Below, in pieces: positions 11,009-26,000 of a stretch of DNA of 64,000 nucleotides (its first letter is position 1; each line of letters opens with the position of its first letter). A program made the translations under genes and the position numbers. Location of the stretch: positions 3,968,001 through 4,032,000 of the forward strand of contig NC_053181.1 in NCBI RefSeq assembly GCF_905163445.1, read 5' to 3'. Below the pieces are notes generated by a model. It did not search any database. It saw only the letters and a program-made list of their open reading frames with translations, and had not been told where the DNA came from. Origin of the DNA: Pararge aegeria (taxonomy: Eukaryota; Arthropoda; Insecta; Lepidoptera; Nymphalidae).

Positions 11009-14000
11009 CTAAAATAAATAAATTATAATCATCATCATCATCATCGTATCATCATATCTATAAGGTTGTCTGGAGGAGATCACTTCAAGCGATAAGGCCG
11101 CCTTTGTGCATATGTATACTATCGTTTTTGTTTTTTTCTTAACCTGGCTTTCTAATTGTATGTGCAATAAAGACTTTTTCTTCTTCTTCTTCTACATATC
11201 AACTCATTACCGGCCCACTAAAGGGCAAGGGTCTCCTCCCACAATGAGAAGCGGTTAAGGCCGTAGTTCACCACGCTGACCCAGTGTGGATTGGTGGACT
11301 CCACATACCTTTGAGAACATTATGTAGAACTCTCAGGAATGCAGGTTTCCTCACTATGTTTTCAATCACCGTTGAAGCAAGTACTTTAATTACTTAAAAC
11401 GCACATAACTTAGAAAAGTTAGAGGTGCGCCACCCACTGCGCTATCACCGCTTCACATTCATATCATATTCAAATTATTAGCACAGTTTAAACCAGAGAT
11501 ATTTTAGTTTCTTTGATCACACAGTAAAAGCCGACATTCTCTAGACAGTGTCAAATTCAAATTCAAAAATTCTTTATTCATATAGGCCTATCACAGGCGT
11601 TGAAAAAATGAAACGTTCCTACATATACGAGTATGTTTACATAACTGTGTAATAATAATAACTTCGTTCTACAAATTAAACCTAAAGCTACGAGGGTTCC
11701 CAACGCGCCCTGATGTAAGACAAGCCCACAACAAACTTAGCCGCGTATTTTTTTTTGTTATCACAGTCTTACAGTCAGTTAATATTTAGCTATGAAGTTA
11801 GAGAAATTCACACACACGTTTTTGTATTGGTAATGAGTCGATATGATGACGATGATGATGAATGTGAGTTTGATGGTTACGCTTTCTAGCTTTAACTTCT
11901 AAAACGATCATCATGACATTTCATTCCGCTGCTAAGGACACATCTTTATTTTATCCCAATATTTTAGAAACTAAAAACAATCTTACGGCTAACTAGCGTT
12001 GGATTAATTTTTTGTCCTGTCTAGAATACTTTTTATATTGCTTTTAGTGTATAGAGAGGATTTAGTCAAAAATATGTTGAAGAATAGCGCATCTTTTTTT
12101 GCCTTCATAGATTGAACACATGTACATGTTATTTGAACCTAATTTTGGTATACTCAGCATCTTATACTGACCATAAGCAGTAGACGCCACAGCCGTGGCA
12201 ACAAGTGCTGTTGCAATCTTCAGTGATGTGAGGAGATGATCTGGCATTTCTACCATGAATGTTGCGATCGCCACATAAGTCAAAGACCATACCACACAAC
12301 GCGGCATCTGTTGGTAAAGGAAACATTTTCAACTTGCAATTTACATGCAGCTAAAGGCAAGGCTAAATCGTCCAGCGTGCAACCAATCATAAGAAGCGCT
12401 TATTCGCAACGAAAAGAACTTATGATTGATCGAACAAACTTGTACGCTTTTAAGAAAGCAGGTTGGATGTTGCGGGATGGTCTATTCTAGAAACGCCGAT
12501 AACCTTGCCAAGAAACTAGTTAAAAAAATTGACAAAAGTAAATTCATAAACATTCATCATGTTTTTATTATTAGGTTCTGCATATTAAAAACAATGAACG
12601 CCTACGCTATTGCAAATCTGTATTCCAACCAGTTATCATGCTTCTCGTCGTTGTTGGGAACCGTATAAATCATCACGTAAGGAAAACGCGTTATGCGCCC
12701 TGCAAGCGAGTCAGTGTGTTACGTCTAGGTTAGTTCAGATATGATCCTCAAAGACTGGCCGCTGTACTTGTTGACATCATCAGTCCAATAAATGTGATTT
12801 TCTTGATCATCTGACTAGCGTATTGAACGTAGTTCTTTCGCACTATTTGTAATTAAATACTGCATTCCCCTTTAGTTGATCTGATTACTTACTAAACATA
12901 AAAATCTGCTGACGTAAAAGGTAGAGGCGCGGTATACGCCAACCTCTCTCCGGAACAGCACCAGGTCACTGTCGAACGCGTACAAGGCACAGTAGGAGAC
13001 ACTGAAGGAGACCTCGGAGCACATGAGCCAAAGGAATCCCCGAAGATCTTGAACCCCACGCTGAGTAGTGCCCGATATACCCACGTAGCAAGTGCCGATT
13101 ATAACTGATGATATAATCTGTTAAAACCATCAACGTCATTACCAAGTCATTACCGGCCCACTACAGGGCACGTGTCTGCTCACAAAATAAGAAGGGCGTA
13201 GGCCATAGTCCAACATGCTGGCCAAGTATAAATTGGTACACATTATGAGAACGTTATGCGGCTGCGCTGGTCAGGTACGCATTGGTACACTTAACACGCT
13301 TTTGAGAAAGATATGAAGAAATCTCAGGAATGCCGGGTCTTCTCTTAGAATTAAAAGGGTAATGGCCATAGTCCACCATGCTGGCCAAGTATAAATTGGT
13401 ACACTTTATGAGAACGTTATGAAGAACTCTCAGGCACGCAGGTTAAAACACGGGATATTTAATAGGAGGAACTGTCATCCCAAGTTAGATTGTCCTGGTG
13501 TCAGAGAATTAGGAGAGCCAAGCCCACCTAATAGTCCCGTAATACAAATTTTTAATTTCAAAGGAGCTAGTTAAAATTTTAGCAAAGTCAATCTGCATAA
13601 GATCGTCGGGATATTAAAATGTGTTTTGTTGTAAGGAATTTATATTATAATATTTTATTAAACCTTTTTACGGAGGGAATATTTATATATTCCCTGCCTA
13701 AAAATGACGATTGAAAATCATATCATAATCAAATTTGAAAAAATATCAACACACAATGCATTATAAAATTGACTTATTTATAAAAGATAAGCATATTGTA
13801 TCGCAGATTTTTTTTAGAGTGACCTATATCTTTGTAGTACATAGTTTTTGACGCAAATAAATATATAATAAATAAATATTTTTCAGTGTCTGCGCGTCGG
13901 TCTGGGGTGGCGTTATGTATATTTTTCATAAAACTATTCATCAGTTATCTTAGAACCCATAACACAAGCTACGCTTACTACGGGACTAGATGGCGATGTG

Positions 14001-17000
14001 TATGATAATTGTCGTAGTATATTTACTTATTTATATTTTATTTCAACAAGCGTATTAAGAAAGCAGGAACTAAGAACGATTTCTTTTGGCCTGCTTTAAA
14101 AACTTTTTAGCTTAAATATAACAAAAAACAAAAAAAGCCTGTTACTTTTGTATAAAATTTCTTTCGATTATCCAAAGAATTATTAAAATCGGTAAACAAA
14201 CAAACAATCAAAGATATCATTACCATTTTACAATATTAGTTTATATCGATTTTCCAACTAAAAGCATCACAATTTATTGCACCTACATAGCTATGCTAAT
14301 GGGTCAGTCATAAAACCAAACCACTAAAGTGATTCATGGACTAGAAATACTATATAATAATGAAAATGGTGTAATGAAGGATCCACCTACGTGTTACAAC
14401 CAAATATCTTTGGAATTTTCAATAGATAAATAATAATTTATAACAACGTAAGCTAGAAATACCTAATTGGAATAATTTTTATTCTTCCATCGCTGTATAA
14501 TAGTATTTAACGTTTGGGAAAGAGACCGGATAGTGTAGACGCAAGTAACACTATAATATGCTGGCGATGACATGTCCTGCCGTTCCATTCAAATGCCATA
14601 CTAAGTGCACTGTGATAAGATACATTTTAAAACATTCGCACAATGTCAGCGCCGTTATAAAAACTCCTGGAATTAACTTGGATGACTGGTGTCAAAGCTT
14701 AGGTACGTGCGGAAAGTGACCTAAAGAGAAAAGGAAAAAAGGAAATTTCTAACCAGAGTCTTACACCATCATCTTTACCAGCCTACTAAAGCAAATTTTC
14801 TAAATAGAGTCTTATACCGTCATCATTACCAGCCCATTACAGGGCACGGGTCTCCTCTCAGAATGAGCAGGGTTAAGTCATTCACCAATTTAAGTAATTA
14901 AAATATCTATTATTTTGGTGAAGGAAAACATCGTGAGTAAATCTGCATGCCTGAAAGTTCTCCATAATATTCTGGAAGGTGTGTAAAGCTTACGTGTGTG
15001 AAGCGTACCAATCGCGCACTTGGCCAGCGTGGTGTACTAAGGCCTTAACCCTGCTACTCTGAGTGGAGGCCCGTGCCCCGTAGTGGGCCGGTAATGAGTT
15101 CATATGATAACTATTTGATGAAAGAAGATAAGGCCCATACTTACTGTGGATAGAAATAGTTGAAAGACATAATTTTTGATATCCCTTTTGAATGTAAGGG
15201 TTGACCGCCACAGCAACAACTGCACTTGTCGCAACCAATACCTCTGGTACCTGAAATTAAATTTTAAATTATAATAAATCTGAAATCATTGTGTGTCCAT
15301 GCGTCGAGACATCTTTTCGACATTTGGCTAAAACTGATTTTTAAAACTCTTAAAATCTTGGATCTCTGGAAAAGGACTCTTATATTACTCATTAACACTT
15401 ATGCCCGTTTTCACTAACGGCTTAAAGCAATCCCTTAGTAACGTCCCTAAAGTAACGCCGAATCAAAGATACATTTACATTTCAGCAGTCGACTTTCACT
15501 AGGCAACTCATATAACCTAACTTGTCTATTATTCTTGCCACAAGGTGTGGCGAGGTCTTTTGTGTTTGCATTATGGTATTTTATTTCCCATACCGATTTT
15601 TATATTTTTTTTTCATCTGCCAACTGTCAGTTTACCCTTTTAAGTGTGACTTCTAAACTTTACAAACCGCTGAATCAGTGTTGTTACTTTAGATGGAGCC
15701 CAACGACGTTAATCATCATCTAAGAGTTGGTGAAACTTATTCTCTACGCATCACCCAAATCATTGGGCATCCGATCTAAATGTTTCCTAGGTTAAGTGAA
15801 AAAGCTGATTTCTTTCGATTTCCAGTTTCTGAAAAAAATAAGTAAAATAAGAAGGTAGGGCCCCTTTTCCAGATGCAGAAAAAGTCCGAAAAAGAATGAT
15901 AAAGTAGACTCTTTGATGAAATGAATTTTTAACAAGATATTTTAAGCCGTCGATCCCAGTTATTAGTTACACATGATTATAACAGATGATGATTATGAAT
16001 TAATATAATAGTATGTATATTAGTTGATATATTTTTATAACGACTAAAACACCGGAAGATATCTCTTCAAGTTACAGTAATAAAAAGTTTAATTATTTAT
16101 CCAATGTACAAGATAACTGTGACAGAGTATAATAATATCAAAGTATAATTGTTAAGACTTATAAGTACTTAATAATGTAAACTAAACTAAATTACAGCTC
16201 TAAAATTACATTTCAATTTTAGAGCTGTCATTTAATGCCCCCTTTTACGATGTTTGAGGTGGAAAATTAATAGCTGTTCTTTCATATCAGTCAATTTTGT
16301 TTAGTTTGCAGAATGCTGTATGTACAGCATAATAATTGTCGTACGAAACAAGTTCATTATCTTTACTACTTTAAAGGCAGTAGAAATCAATCAATAAAGG
16401 CAGATAAAAGAAAATAAAATTGAAGTGCCTGCTTGTGATATCAAAATTATTGCCGCTTAAACACACGTTTTCATAAGAATTTTTTGTGCCAATTATTTTC
16501 AAATCTCGAACTAAACTAAATTGACAGGTTTGAGTTTTGTCACTTTAATTTTGTTATTTGTGGAAAAGGTAGACTTGGCAATTCGCATTTTGTTATCAGA
16601 TTTGTATACAACAAAATTGGGGCAAGTGTCTGTAGGTTTGTCTAGCCTAATCATTAAAATGGCTGAACCGATTTGGATGGGGTTTTCATATGTTGGAAGA
16701 AGATTACATCAAGAGTGATTATGGCTCGATTCCAAAAATCGACGTAGACTATTCTGCGATTTTTTTTTTTTGGGAAATGTGAATTTGAAAGTTGTATGTA
16801 AATCCTCAATGTACCGCAAATCAGATATTTTGTGACACTAATTCTTATGATTTAGATATGGGATGACAAAAATTTATCACACGGATAAACATTCTAGCAA
16901 AAACCACAACAAAAAAATTCGGAACATGCATTAATTATCTTAGCAATAAAAAAACAAGATATAAGTCATGACACCTAAAAAGAATACTGAAAACCTGACT

Positions 17001-20000
17001 CACTATTTCGAGATGTTTTTAAAGCTACATGTAATTGACTGTGTCTTGTCTATATTTTTATAAACTTAAGCATTATCGTCATTAACAAAGCCAGCTGCAA
17101 GTATTTTTTTACTTCAATAGGCCATAGGAAATTTTAATTTTAAATTTAATTTTTTTTTCATAGTAGTAAAATTATGGTTTTAACTATATTCATAAACTTA
17201 AAACTTAAGCTTGAGATTCTAAATACGGCCTTGTCTAAGGACCTAATAACTAATCCTACAGATAGACTAAGGCCTTATGTTATAGATAAAAAATGTTTAG
17301 AATATAAAGCCTTTACTTGCAATATATTTTTTTATTTATTGTAATAAATTGAATTCAAATGATGATAAGCCAAAGCATCGAATACAAACAGAAAAATGCT
17401 TTGCAGGGCATGCAAGGAACGTTCTATTAAGTGCCCGCCCTATCTTCATCAACCTGAGGTAATAAGCCTCACGTGCTTGTCCAACAAGGAGTGATTGCCG
17501 GTGAAGTAACACAACAACAACACCGGCAATCAACAAGGCTTGTTTATTGGATAGAAGCGGGCGTTACTTTGCGGTAATCCATAATCCCTATCCCTGTCCC
17601 TATCCCTACTAATATTATAAATTTGAATGTAATTTTGTTTGTTACGCTTTCACGCGAAAACTACTGAACCGATCTTCATGAAACTTTTTATACATATTCT
17701 TGGAGGTATTAGAAATAGTATAGGATACTTTTTATCCCGACATTATGCTCGGTTCCTTTGGGAGAGGAGATGAAGTGTTTAACGATTTTACACCATAACT
17801 CCGACAAATTATAACCGATTTAAATAATTATTTTTGTACTTTAGAGGTTATAATATGTGTTTAATTTTGCCCAAACTGTGGTTGGAGATAGATGACAGAA
17901 CTCCTCAGCGGACAGCAGCAAACTCCTCATTTAAGGCTTAGCGATACGGAATACTTTAATATTTTTTGGAACTACAACTAAGTTTAATGCCACATCAAAA
18001 TACAAAATCAAACGCAGACGAAGTCGTGGGCAACAGCTAGTACATTATAAATGTGAATGTAAGTTTGTTTGCTACGCTTTCACCCGAAAACTACTGAACC
18101 GATCTTTATGAAACTTTTTATACATATTCTTGGAGGTAATAGAAAAATATAGGATACTTTTCATTGAAAAAAAAATTACGTAAGAAAAATGTTTGTGAAA
18201 AAATCTCAAAATCTCATAAATAGGTGTACTATATAGGTGTAGATAGTAGCAGTACGCTGCATCCCAAAATTACGCCACATCTAGTATATTATGAAAATTA
18301 AGCTTAATTTGCTATACTCCGCGAACAGCATTAGAATCTTTATGGTGTAATTTATAATTTCTTCAATCCGTATCTTCACACGAAACGGCAATGTACCCTC
18401 TACGCACGTTTCGCTCCGAAACTGGAGCATCCTCAGGAGATGTTGACTTAACAATTATTCATTGTAAGGATTGGAGGATCTGTTTGGTGTGGAGTATACG
18501 GATTGAAGAAATTATAAATTACACCATAAAGATTCTAATGCTGTTCGCGGAGGAAATTATAAATTAAGTATATTTGCGGGGAAACCCTTATACACTTAAA
18601 ATAATTAAATGTGAATCTTTTATAATTCCAATAACATGATATACGTGTCGAATTGATGACCTCCTTAAGGATTATTGCGTAAACACAGTCGCTGGTATCT
18701 GATAGTTTAACTAAACAGTTCCATCGCACGCATACGTATTTAATTATCTGATGCGCAAATACAACGTCAATGCTCTTATTACGAGACCGTTGTGCAAAAA
18801 ATCTAGTTTTAATTTTATCAGGAAATGATAAAAAACAGTTTGGTGTTAACGCCCTTTTGTATGATCGAGCTTACATTCTTTAACAAACATGTCGAAAGAA
18901 GTACCTACTATAACCTACTGGAAGCTTCAAGAAAACAAAATACAGCTAAGTGCTACTCATACTCACGCAGCCAGTGTTCCGTGCCATTAAAACAAATGTA
19001 ATTTACAAAAAAATATGCAGCCACATTCAAAACAAAACAAAACTTCCTCTTATTTGGAACAGCATATAAACAGGTAGTTTATTTTTGAATCATCATTGCT
19101 GTTTTCTAAAAAAACAGAGCGTTCGTCCTATTTTGCTTCTTATATTTACGTAAAACTTACATCAAAATCATTTTTACAAAATGTTTGTCTAAGCAAAGTT
19201 TGAAATATGGAGATATGAGGGCAGAATAGGTTAGGCCTTACCCTAAAATACCATAACCGTTTGGGTATTTTTAAGGAATTTATCATAATAAGCTATAAAC
19301 AACTGACTAAAAAAGCAACAAAAACCTTGTTTTGAATGTTGAACATTTAACCTTGTTTTGAATGTTTTTGAAGCCCTTTTACAGTTTGAGCAATATTTCC
19401 TACTAATATTATAAATGCGAAAGTTTGTAAGGATGGATGGATGGATTTTTTCTACTCTCACGCAAAAACTACTGAACCAATTTGAATTAAGTTTGGAATC
19501 GAGATAGATTAAACACTGGATTAACCAATAGGCTACTTTTTTCACGGGAAAATTATAGTTTCCGCAGGATTCGTGAAAAACCAACCGCGGGCAACAGTTG
19601 GTATAACATAAGTTACGAAATATCACGCATAAATTATAGATAGTTACTGAAATATGTATAAGTGTCACGTGGTTTTAGTCGTAGCAGAGCTTTTAGTGAC
19701 AGAGCTCGTCCGTGGAAATATTACCGCTATGATGCTTCCCTGCAATTATAGGCTCATGAGGCGAGTTCCTTGCACGTTCTGCCAAGTTTTGATGTAAAGG
19801 CGATGATTTTCACTTTCCTTGATAAAACATGGAGAAACAAAGGTTTCTATTTAAATTATTACGGAACTCTTAAAAATATGTTGTGCAATAAGCGGTCGTC
19901 ACCTACAACTGGTTATGTCTATACGTGTATAAAAAAATGATAACTTGGCCCAATATGTCTCGGTTATAATTTTAAAACTTACCAAATATTTTATTTTCCT

Positions 20001-23000
20001 AGAATATACCTTGTACCGAAATGTATATTCTTATTTAAAAAATAAAATAATAAATATACTACGACAATGCACACATCACCATCTAACCCCAAAGTAAGCG
20101 TAGCTTGTGTTATGGGTACTAAGATAACTGATGAATAGTTTTATGAATAATATACAGAAATACTTATATAATAAACAGATAAACACCCAGACACTGAAAA
20201 ACATTCATGTTCATCACACAGATATTTTCCAGTTGTGGGAATCGAGCCCACGGCCTTGGACTCAGAAAGAAAGGTCGCTGCCCACTGCGCCAATGTACTT
20301 TCTATGCCGATCTCTCAAATAGTTCCCGTAGTAGAATTGAAAATTGTTAACGAGCGAAGCTTTAGACCCCGACAATTCCCAAGTCAGCGCAGACGATGTC
20401 GCGAGCAGAAGCTAGTCTACTATAATTAAAAATTTAAAAAGCGACTTTAAAAGCTGCTAACCTCTCCGGTCGCAGACATAAAAGAAATATCTCAAAAAAA
20501 TTGTGCAAACATTTATTTTTACTTTTCAATAGCTTATAATTTTTTTTCATTTTTTTCTTGAATACGTATTTACATATAAGTAAAAAATCTATTGTTATTA
20601 AATATTCACATCAGAGTTAATTATGGTGGGAATAGTATTTTTTTGATTTTTTTTATTATAAGCAAACATGGTTTTTGACTTTAACATATAGTTTTTGTTT
20701 AGTTTCTTTAATTAGATTAAAAATTCATAACTCTTTGAGAATTGAAACTCATCTATAGTTGTCCTCATTTAAATATCTATATTAAGAAGCTTTCTTTTTT
20801 TTTCTTTTACTAAAAAATTTTATATGATTTAAGAAATATTTATTCATTTGCTTTACGAATTGAGAAACAGAAAGGCTTAAATCTATGAATTACATTTCAG
20901 ATGAATCATTAAAAGCCATAAAATGCGGTTCAAAACCAAACTTATTTAAGATTGTGTAATTGAAACCTTTTGAAACGTTCTCATTTAACGGAGTCCCCAC
21001 TTTAAAAACAAAGTTTACGATTTTTTACCTTTTGCAATGAAATAATAATATATGTTATTGTATTCTATCATTTATTATTTTTCTTTTTTTTTTTTATAAA
21101 TTATTAACAATGCTTAAGAATAAATTAAAAAACACTATTAAAAATTTATAAAAAAAAAAAAAATATATGTTATTATATTATATATATGTTATTATTATAG
21201 TATTTAAATGTTTCCTTTGCAATAGAGTTGAACAAATTTTATCTTAGACTCAACAATTATTCATTGTAAAGTCAACATCTCCTGAGGATGCTCCGGTTTC
21301 GGAGCGAAACGTGCGTAAAATGTACATTGCCGAAGATCTGTTTGGTGTTGAATATAAGGATTGAAGAAATTATAAATAACACCATACAGATTTTCCTGCT
21401 TTTCGCGGAGTATAGCTAATTAAGCTTAATTTTCATAAAATAACTACTCCTCAAATACAGAGTTTGGACGGCCGGACTAAGTCACACCGTTAGAATTAAT
21501 TTTTGCTTTGTTAAAGGAATCCTATAAGGCTTAATCTTATAAGCTTGAGTCATAAATCATGACAGGATATTAGCACTTGGTTGTTGTTTGTATAAGTACT
21601 TGCTCACACTACTAAAATATCAAAAAACTGTAATTTATTTTTTAATTTCAAACCTCGTGGTGTAAGAAAAACACAAGTATTTCTTACACCACGAGGTTTG
21701 AAATCGTCAGACCATTATTCTTTGAGGGATAAGATCCGTAACGAAGTGATTCGCCAAAGAACTAAAGTAACTGACATAGCCTTTCGTGTTAGCGTACTAA
21801 AGTGGCAGTGGGCTGGTCACGTTTGTCGGAGGACCGATGGACGTTGGAGTCGAAAGGTTCTCGAGTGGAGACCGCGTGTCGGTAAACGGAGTGTCGGACG
21901 CCCCCCTACTAGATGGAGCGACGACCTCCGAAAAGTGGCAGGCATCGACTGGATGAGGAAAGCCGAAAATAGGAAAAGTTGGCGCTGCTTGAAAGAGGCC
22001 TATGTTCAGCAGTGGACGCACAATGGCTGATGATGATGATGATGATGATTATATAATAGTTAAAATCAAATTTCTCTAAAAAATATTCAAAAACAAAATG
22101 TTGTGCAATAAAATCAGTCGTACCTCCTTCCCAGAGGCCGTTTTTATGAGCCATAAAAAAAGTTTGTTACCTTATACTACCGGCATATGTAGATGAGTCT
22201 ACAGTAAAACAGAATGGGGTTATGTCGCGTTAGAAAAAACAAATCGCTCCAAAATATCTACTTACTTTTCGTCATCCTTTGTTACTTATGTGACGTATAA
22301 AGGTGGACAGAAGACATTAAGCGAGTCGCATGGAGTAGCTAGACTGTCTGATGCGACAAGAAAGTTGAGCGTAAAATACCCATTGAATTTATAACACACA
22401 GCCAACAATACTCATTCAGCCATTAATATATGCAGTGTATTGTGTTCAAAAACAGTGAAACCGCGCACGTCTCACTTTACACCCACGGTAGTGGTGTGCA
22501 CTTCATACATGAACAAAAGCACTGCCTACCCTAAAATTTTTGTATAACTCATAAATGAGAAGGATTTTTCAAGAGGTAAAATAATTACTGCTAAATGGTG
22601 TGAACTAACCGTTTGTTCAAGAAACCATTCTAAAGTGAAGTGGTTTGTTGATTGTGCTTCAATATTGGTCGTGTACACGGTTTCTGGGTGTTCTTAGTGT
22701 TTGAAATTAGGCCCATGAATTCAAACCTAAAATCAGTATAAAAACACTGTCTCTCTTCATACGAGTAAATACTAAATCGGGACATCATAAATAAAATACC
22801 TGCACTGCTAGCATGGTCAGGAGACAATTATCTCCCCAGCAGGGTTACCACAGCAGGGCTAGCACGGGCAGGAGATAAAAATTATTTCCCGCGATTATAG
22901 CCAAGAAAGAGCGAGACCTCCAAATACAGGTTTTTTCCAAACTTAAATGGAGGTCTTATAGCCTATTGTTTTGTAATGAAATTTAGATAACAAATAAATT

Positions 23001-26000
23001 ATTTATCATTTTCATTTTTCATATCCCCTGACAAGGGATACAATTAACGTTTCCACCTGCTATAGCACGGGAACATGGAATATAAGTTAATTCCCGTGTT
23101 TTATTTCACATATTTTATTTTGATATTATTTCTACTTGTGCGCCAGTGCTCTGAGAGTTGAAAGCTGTGGGAGAAGTTAAATTAGTATTCTTTCCCCGGG
23201 GATTTTATTGTCTTCCTCCCATGACCAGCAGGTGGATACGTTAATTATATCCCTTGTCAGGGGATATGAAAAATGAAAATGATAAATAATTTATTTGTTA
23301 TCTAAATTTCATTACAAAACAATAGGCTAAGACCTCCATTTAAGTTTGGAAAAAACCTGTATTTGGAGGTCTCGCTCTTTCCGATACAAAGTTTACACAT
23401 ATACTAATAACATGACTTAACCAATTTATTACATTTTATACTTTTTTTTTGTTTAATGTTTAGAATTTTTATATATTCGGAGCATATAATTTTTGTCTCC
23501 TGCCATTGCTAGCTCTTTTGGTAAAATACAGTGCGGCGATGTTAAATAAAACACGCTTGTTTGATATTCCGACGTCCTCCCTGGCGCAACGGTGAGAGGC
23601 TTTGGCCATGGCTAGTTACCACCCTACCGACAAAGACGTGCCGCTAAGCGATTTAGTGTTCCGGTGCGATGTCGCGTAGAAATCTATTAGAGGTAGTTAT
23701 AACTATCATACTCCCTAACAGGTTAGCTCGCTACCATCTTAGACTGCATCACTTACAACCAGGTGAGCTTGCAGTCAAGAGGTGACTTTTAGTGGAATAA
23801 AAAAAAAGTGCCCTTATAACGACGTAAACTGTTAAACGAGAATATAACAAAAAGATAGGTATTGAGATTATTTACTCAACAAACCCTCAGTTAAAGTATG
23901 GTACTACTATTTTAGAGTTTATCATATATGATTAAGTGTTGTATTATAAACATGAATGCCCGCCAACCCGGTGTTCTTGGCCTACCTGATGGTAAGTGGA
24001 AAGCCATCAAATTTTTTTTTAACTTACCTGATGGTGAATGGTAAATAGAGAGGGATAAAGTCTAAATCACTTTAAAACCCCTCGTACTTTTCAGCCGGAG
24101 AATGACGATGATAATGATATTGATGTATAAGGTGGTGTAGACTAGTTACTCAAACGTAAATGAAATTGATAGATCAACTAATCATAGGTAAATCACGGAT
24201 TTATTCATAAAACAACATCAAATGAGTCACAAGTGAGGAAGTTACTGGTCACAAACGGTTATCGATAATCATGCACGAGTTTTTGAATAATAAAAAGGAA
24301 TAAAAAGAAAATGGACTCTAACAATATGAATATCAGAAATAAAAATAAATTGGTATAAGCAAATTATTTTATAACGAATTACCGAATTAAATCTAATATT
24401 AAGATCTAATATGAAGTTTATATAAAACGTAAGCTTATAGAAAAATCCTAATATAATATTAGGCATTACTTAAAAGATAAAAAAGCTTGTTTTAATTCAT
24501 TAATTAACTGTGAGATGGTCATATCAGCTTGGGTATCAATTGCTATAATTTCTTAATTAAATATTAATTAACTGTGAGATGATCATATCAAAAATACCCG
24601 GCAAAGTTTATTCTGAGCTATTCCTAGACCAGGGCGCGTTTGGTCTGGACCAACCCTCGTGGGTTTAAGTCGGCGGACGAAGCTATCACCATCCCCTCAC
24701 AATTATGTAAAACATATCGATATGAACGCTTCATAAGTGCCTGTGATAGGCCTACATTAATAAATAATTTTTGAATTTGAATTTGAATATGATAGCAATA
24801 ATAAAAACAGTCATTTTATTAGCAGAATTCTATTCAAGCGTGACAACTTTAGCTCTAGTTTATAAATCACCACTTAAGATCCGAGCTTATCTCTATGGTC
24901 TGTCTAATGGAGTTACAAAAAGCTACCACTCCCACAGCTTTTCATTAGTTTTACGATATTTTAATAAATTAATCCTAGATAATTTTTTTATACCATGTAA
25001 ACATTACCAACACCCGATTGTGAAATGCTAATCATTTATTAAATTAGCGACTCGGTTTACAATTCGTAGATCATTTGCAAATTGAGATGCCATATTGGTA
25101 ATTCGTCATATTCTTTTAAATAATTTCAAGTTTAAGCGTGTCTGGAATCTCGCCCATTAAGTGAACCCAGTATCATCATCATATCAACCAATTTATATCC
25201 ACTGTTGAGTCTTGGTATAGATTTCTAATTCCACGGTTTTGAACCGTTTGTGGCCCGCGATTCCCCTTGTTATGTCGTCTAGGCCCCCGAATGGGGAGTC
25301 TACCAACGTTATATCTTTGTATGTGGCGTTGCTTCTATATATATATATACCTTACGATATCAACATACATCCGCTTCGGCAGCTTCGCAACTCCCTGAGC
25401 TATGGCGGCAAGAGCTTGTAGTGGACTGATTTGGTCACTTTGAGATACTCTGAGTATAGCTTAAACCACTGTTAACCTCAAACGGGTGTTTACATCTAGG
25501 TATATGGGGTTGTACCAAAACGCTAAATCACTTAGTGGTGCGACCATGCGATTTAGCGCCATGTTCAGATAACTAGGGGATTACGATAACATACCGTTTA
25601 TTACCATACAATTAGTTTATTAAATTGACAAAATTGTTTGTCAAAAAATTATTATTTGCGCTTTTTAAACGTACCTAAATTTTTTTTAATTCTCTATTTA
25701 TTCGGTACTTTTCTTATCAATAAGAATGTCAGCCCCATCGTTCCATTAAACGTACATAATATTGTTTATTACGATACAAAGATTATCGTTTCTGTAACCC
25801 AGTCAAATTTATCGATTGCCAAATAGGTATGACGGCGCCATTACTTGGTCGCTGATTTCATTGAGTCTAGAAACAGGGGTTAGTGAGCCTATAAAAACCG
25901 CAAATTTATTATTATTGGTCTATTTGGATTAGATATTTATTGTATTTAAAGTAAAAGCTGGAAACGGTTGTCTTATCTCTTCTATTAATATAATATGTTA

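Noticed and set aside
12172..12307. ATG at 12307 as a start of a separate small membrane protein
   Set aside because: The ATG follows a splice acceptor exactly, and frame and phase join to the flanking ABCG exons.
14600..14720. Minus-strand frame reading KLIPGVFITALTLCECFKMY
   Set aside because: Considered as a downstream exon for the orphan exon 15145-15250, but it has an in-frame stop upstream, no matching phase and no ABCG similarity.
18889..18990. 33-codon plus-strand frame MSKEVPTITYWKLQENKIQL..., and a strong gtgagtat donor on the minus strand at the same place
   Set aside because: Too short, no supporting exon structure on either strand, no recognised protein.
19243..19668. 141-codon minus-strand frame
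   Set aside because: It runs antisense through a Helitron-like element (19398-19602) and has no recognisable domain.
24771..25031. 86-codon plus-strand frame
   Set aside because: Its start MNLNLN is read from the (ttgaat)n tail of a LINE 3' end; the rest is AT-rich noise.
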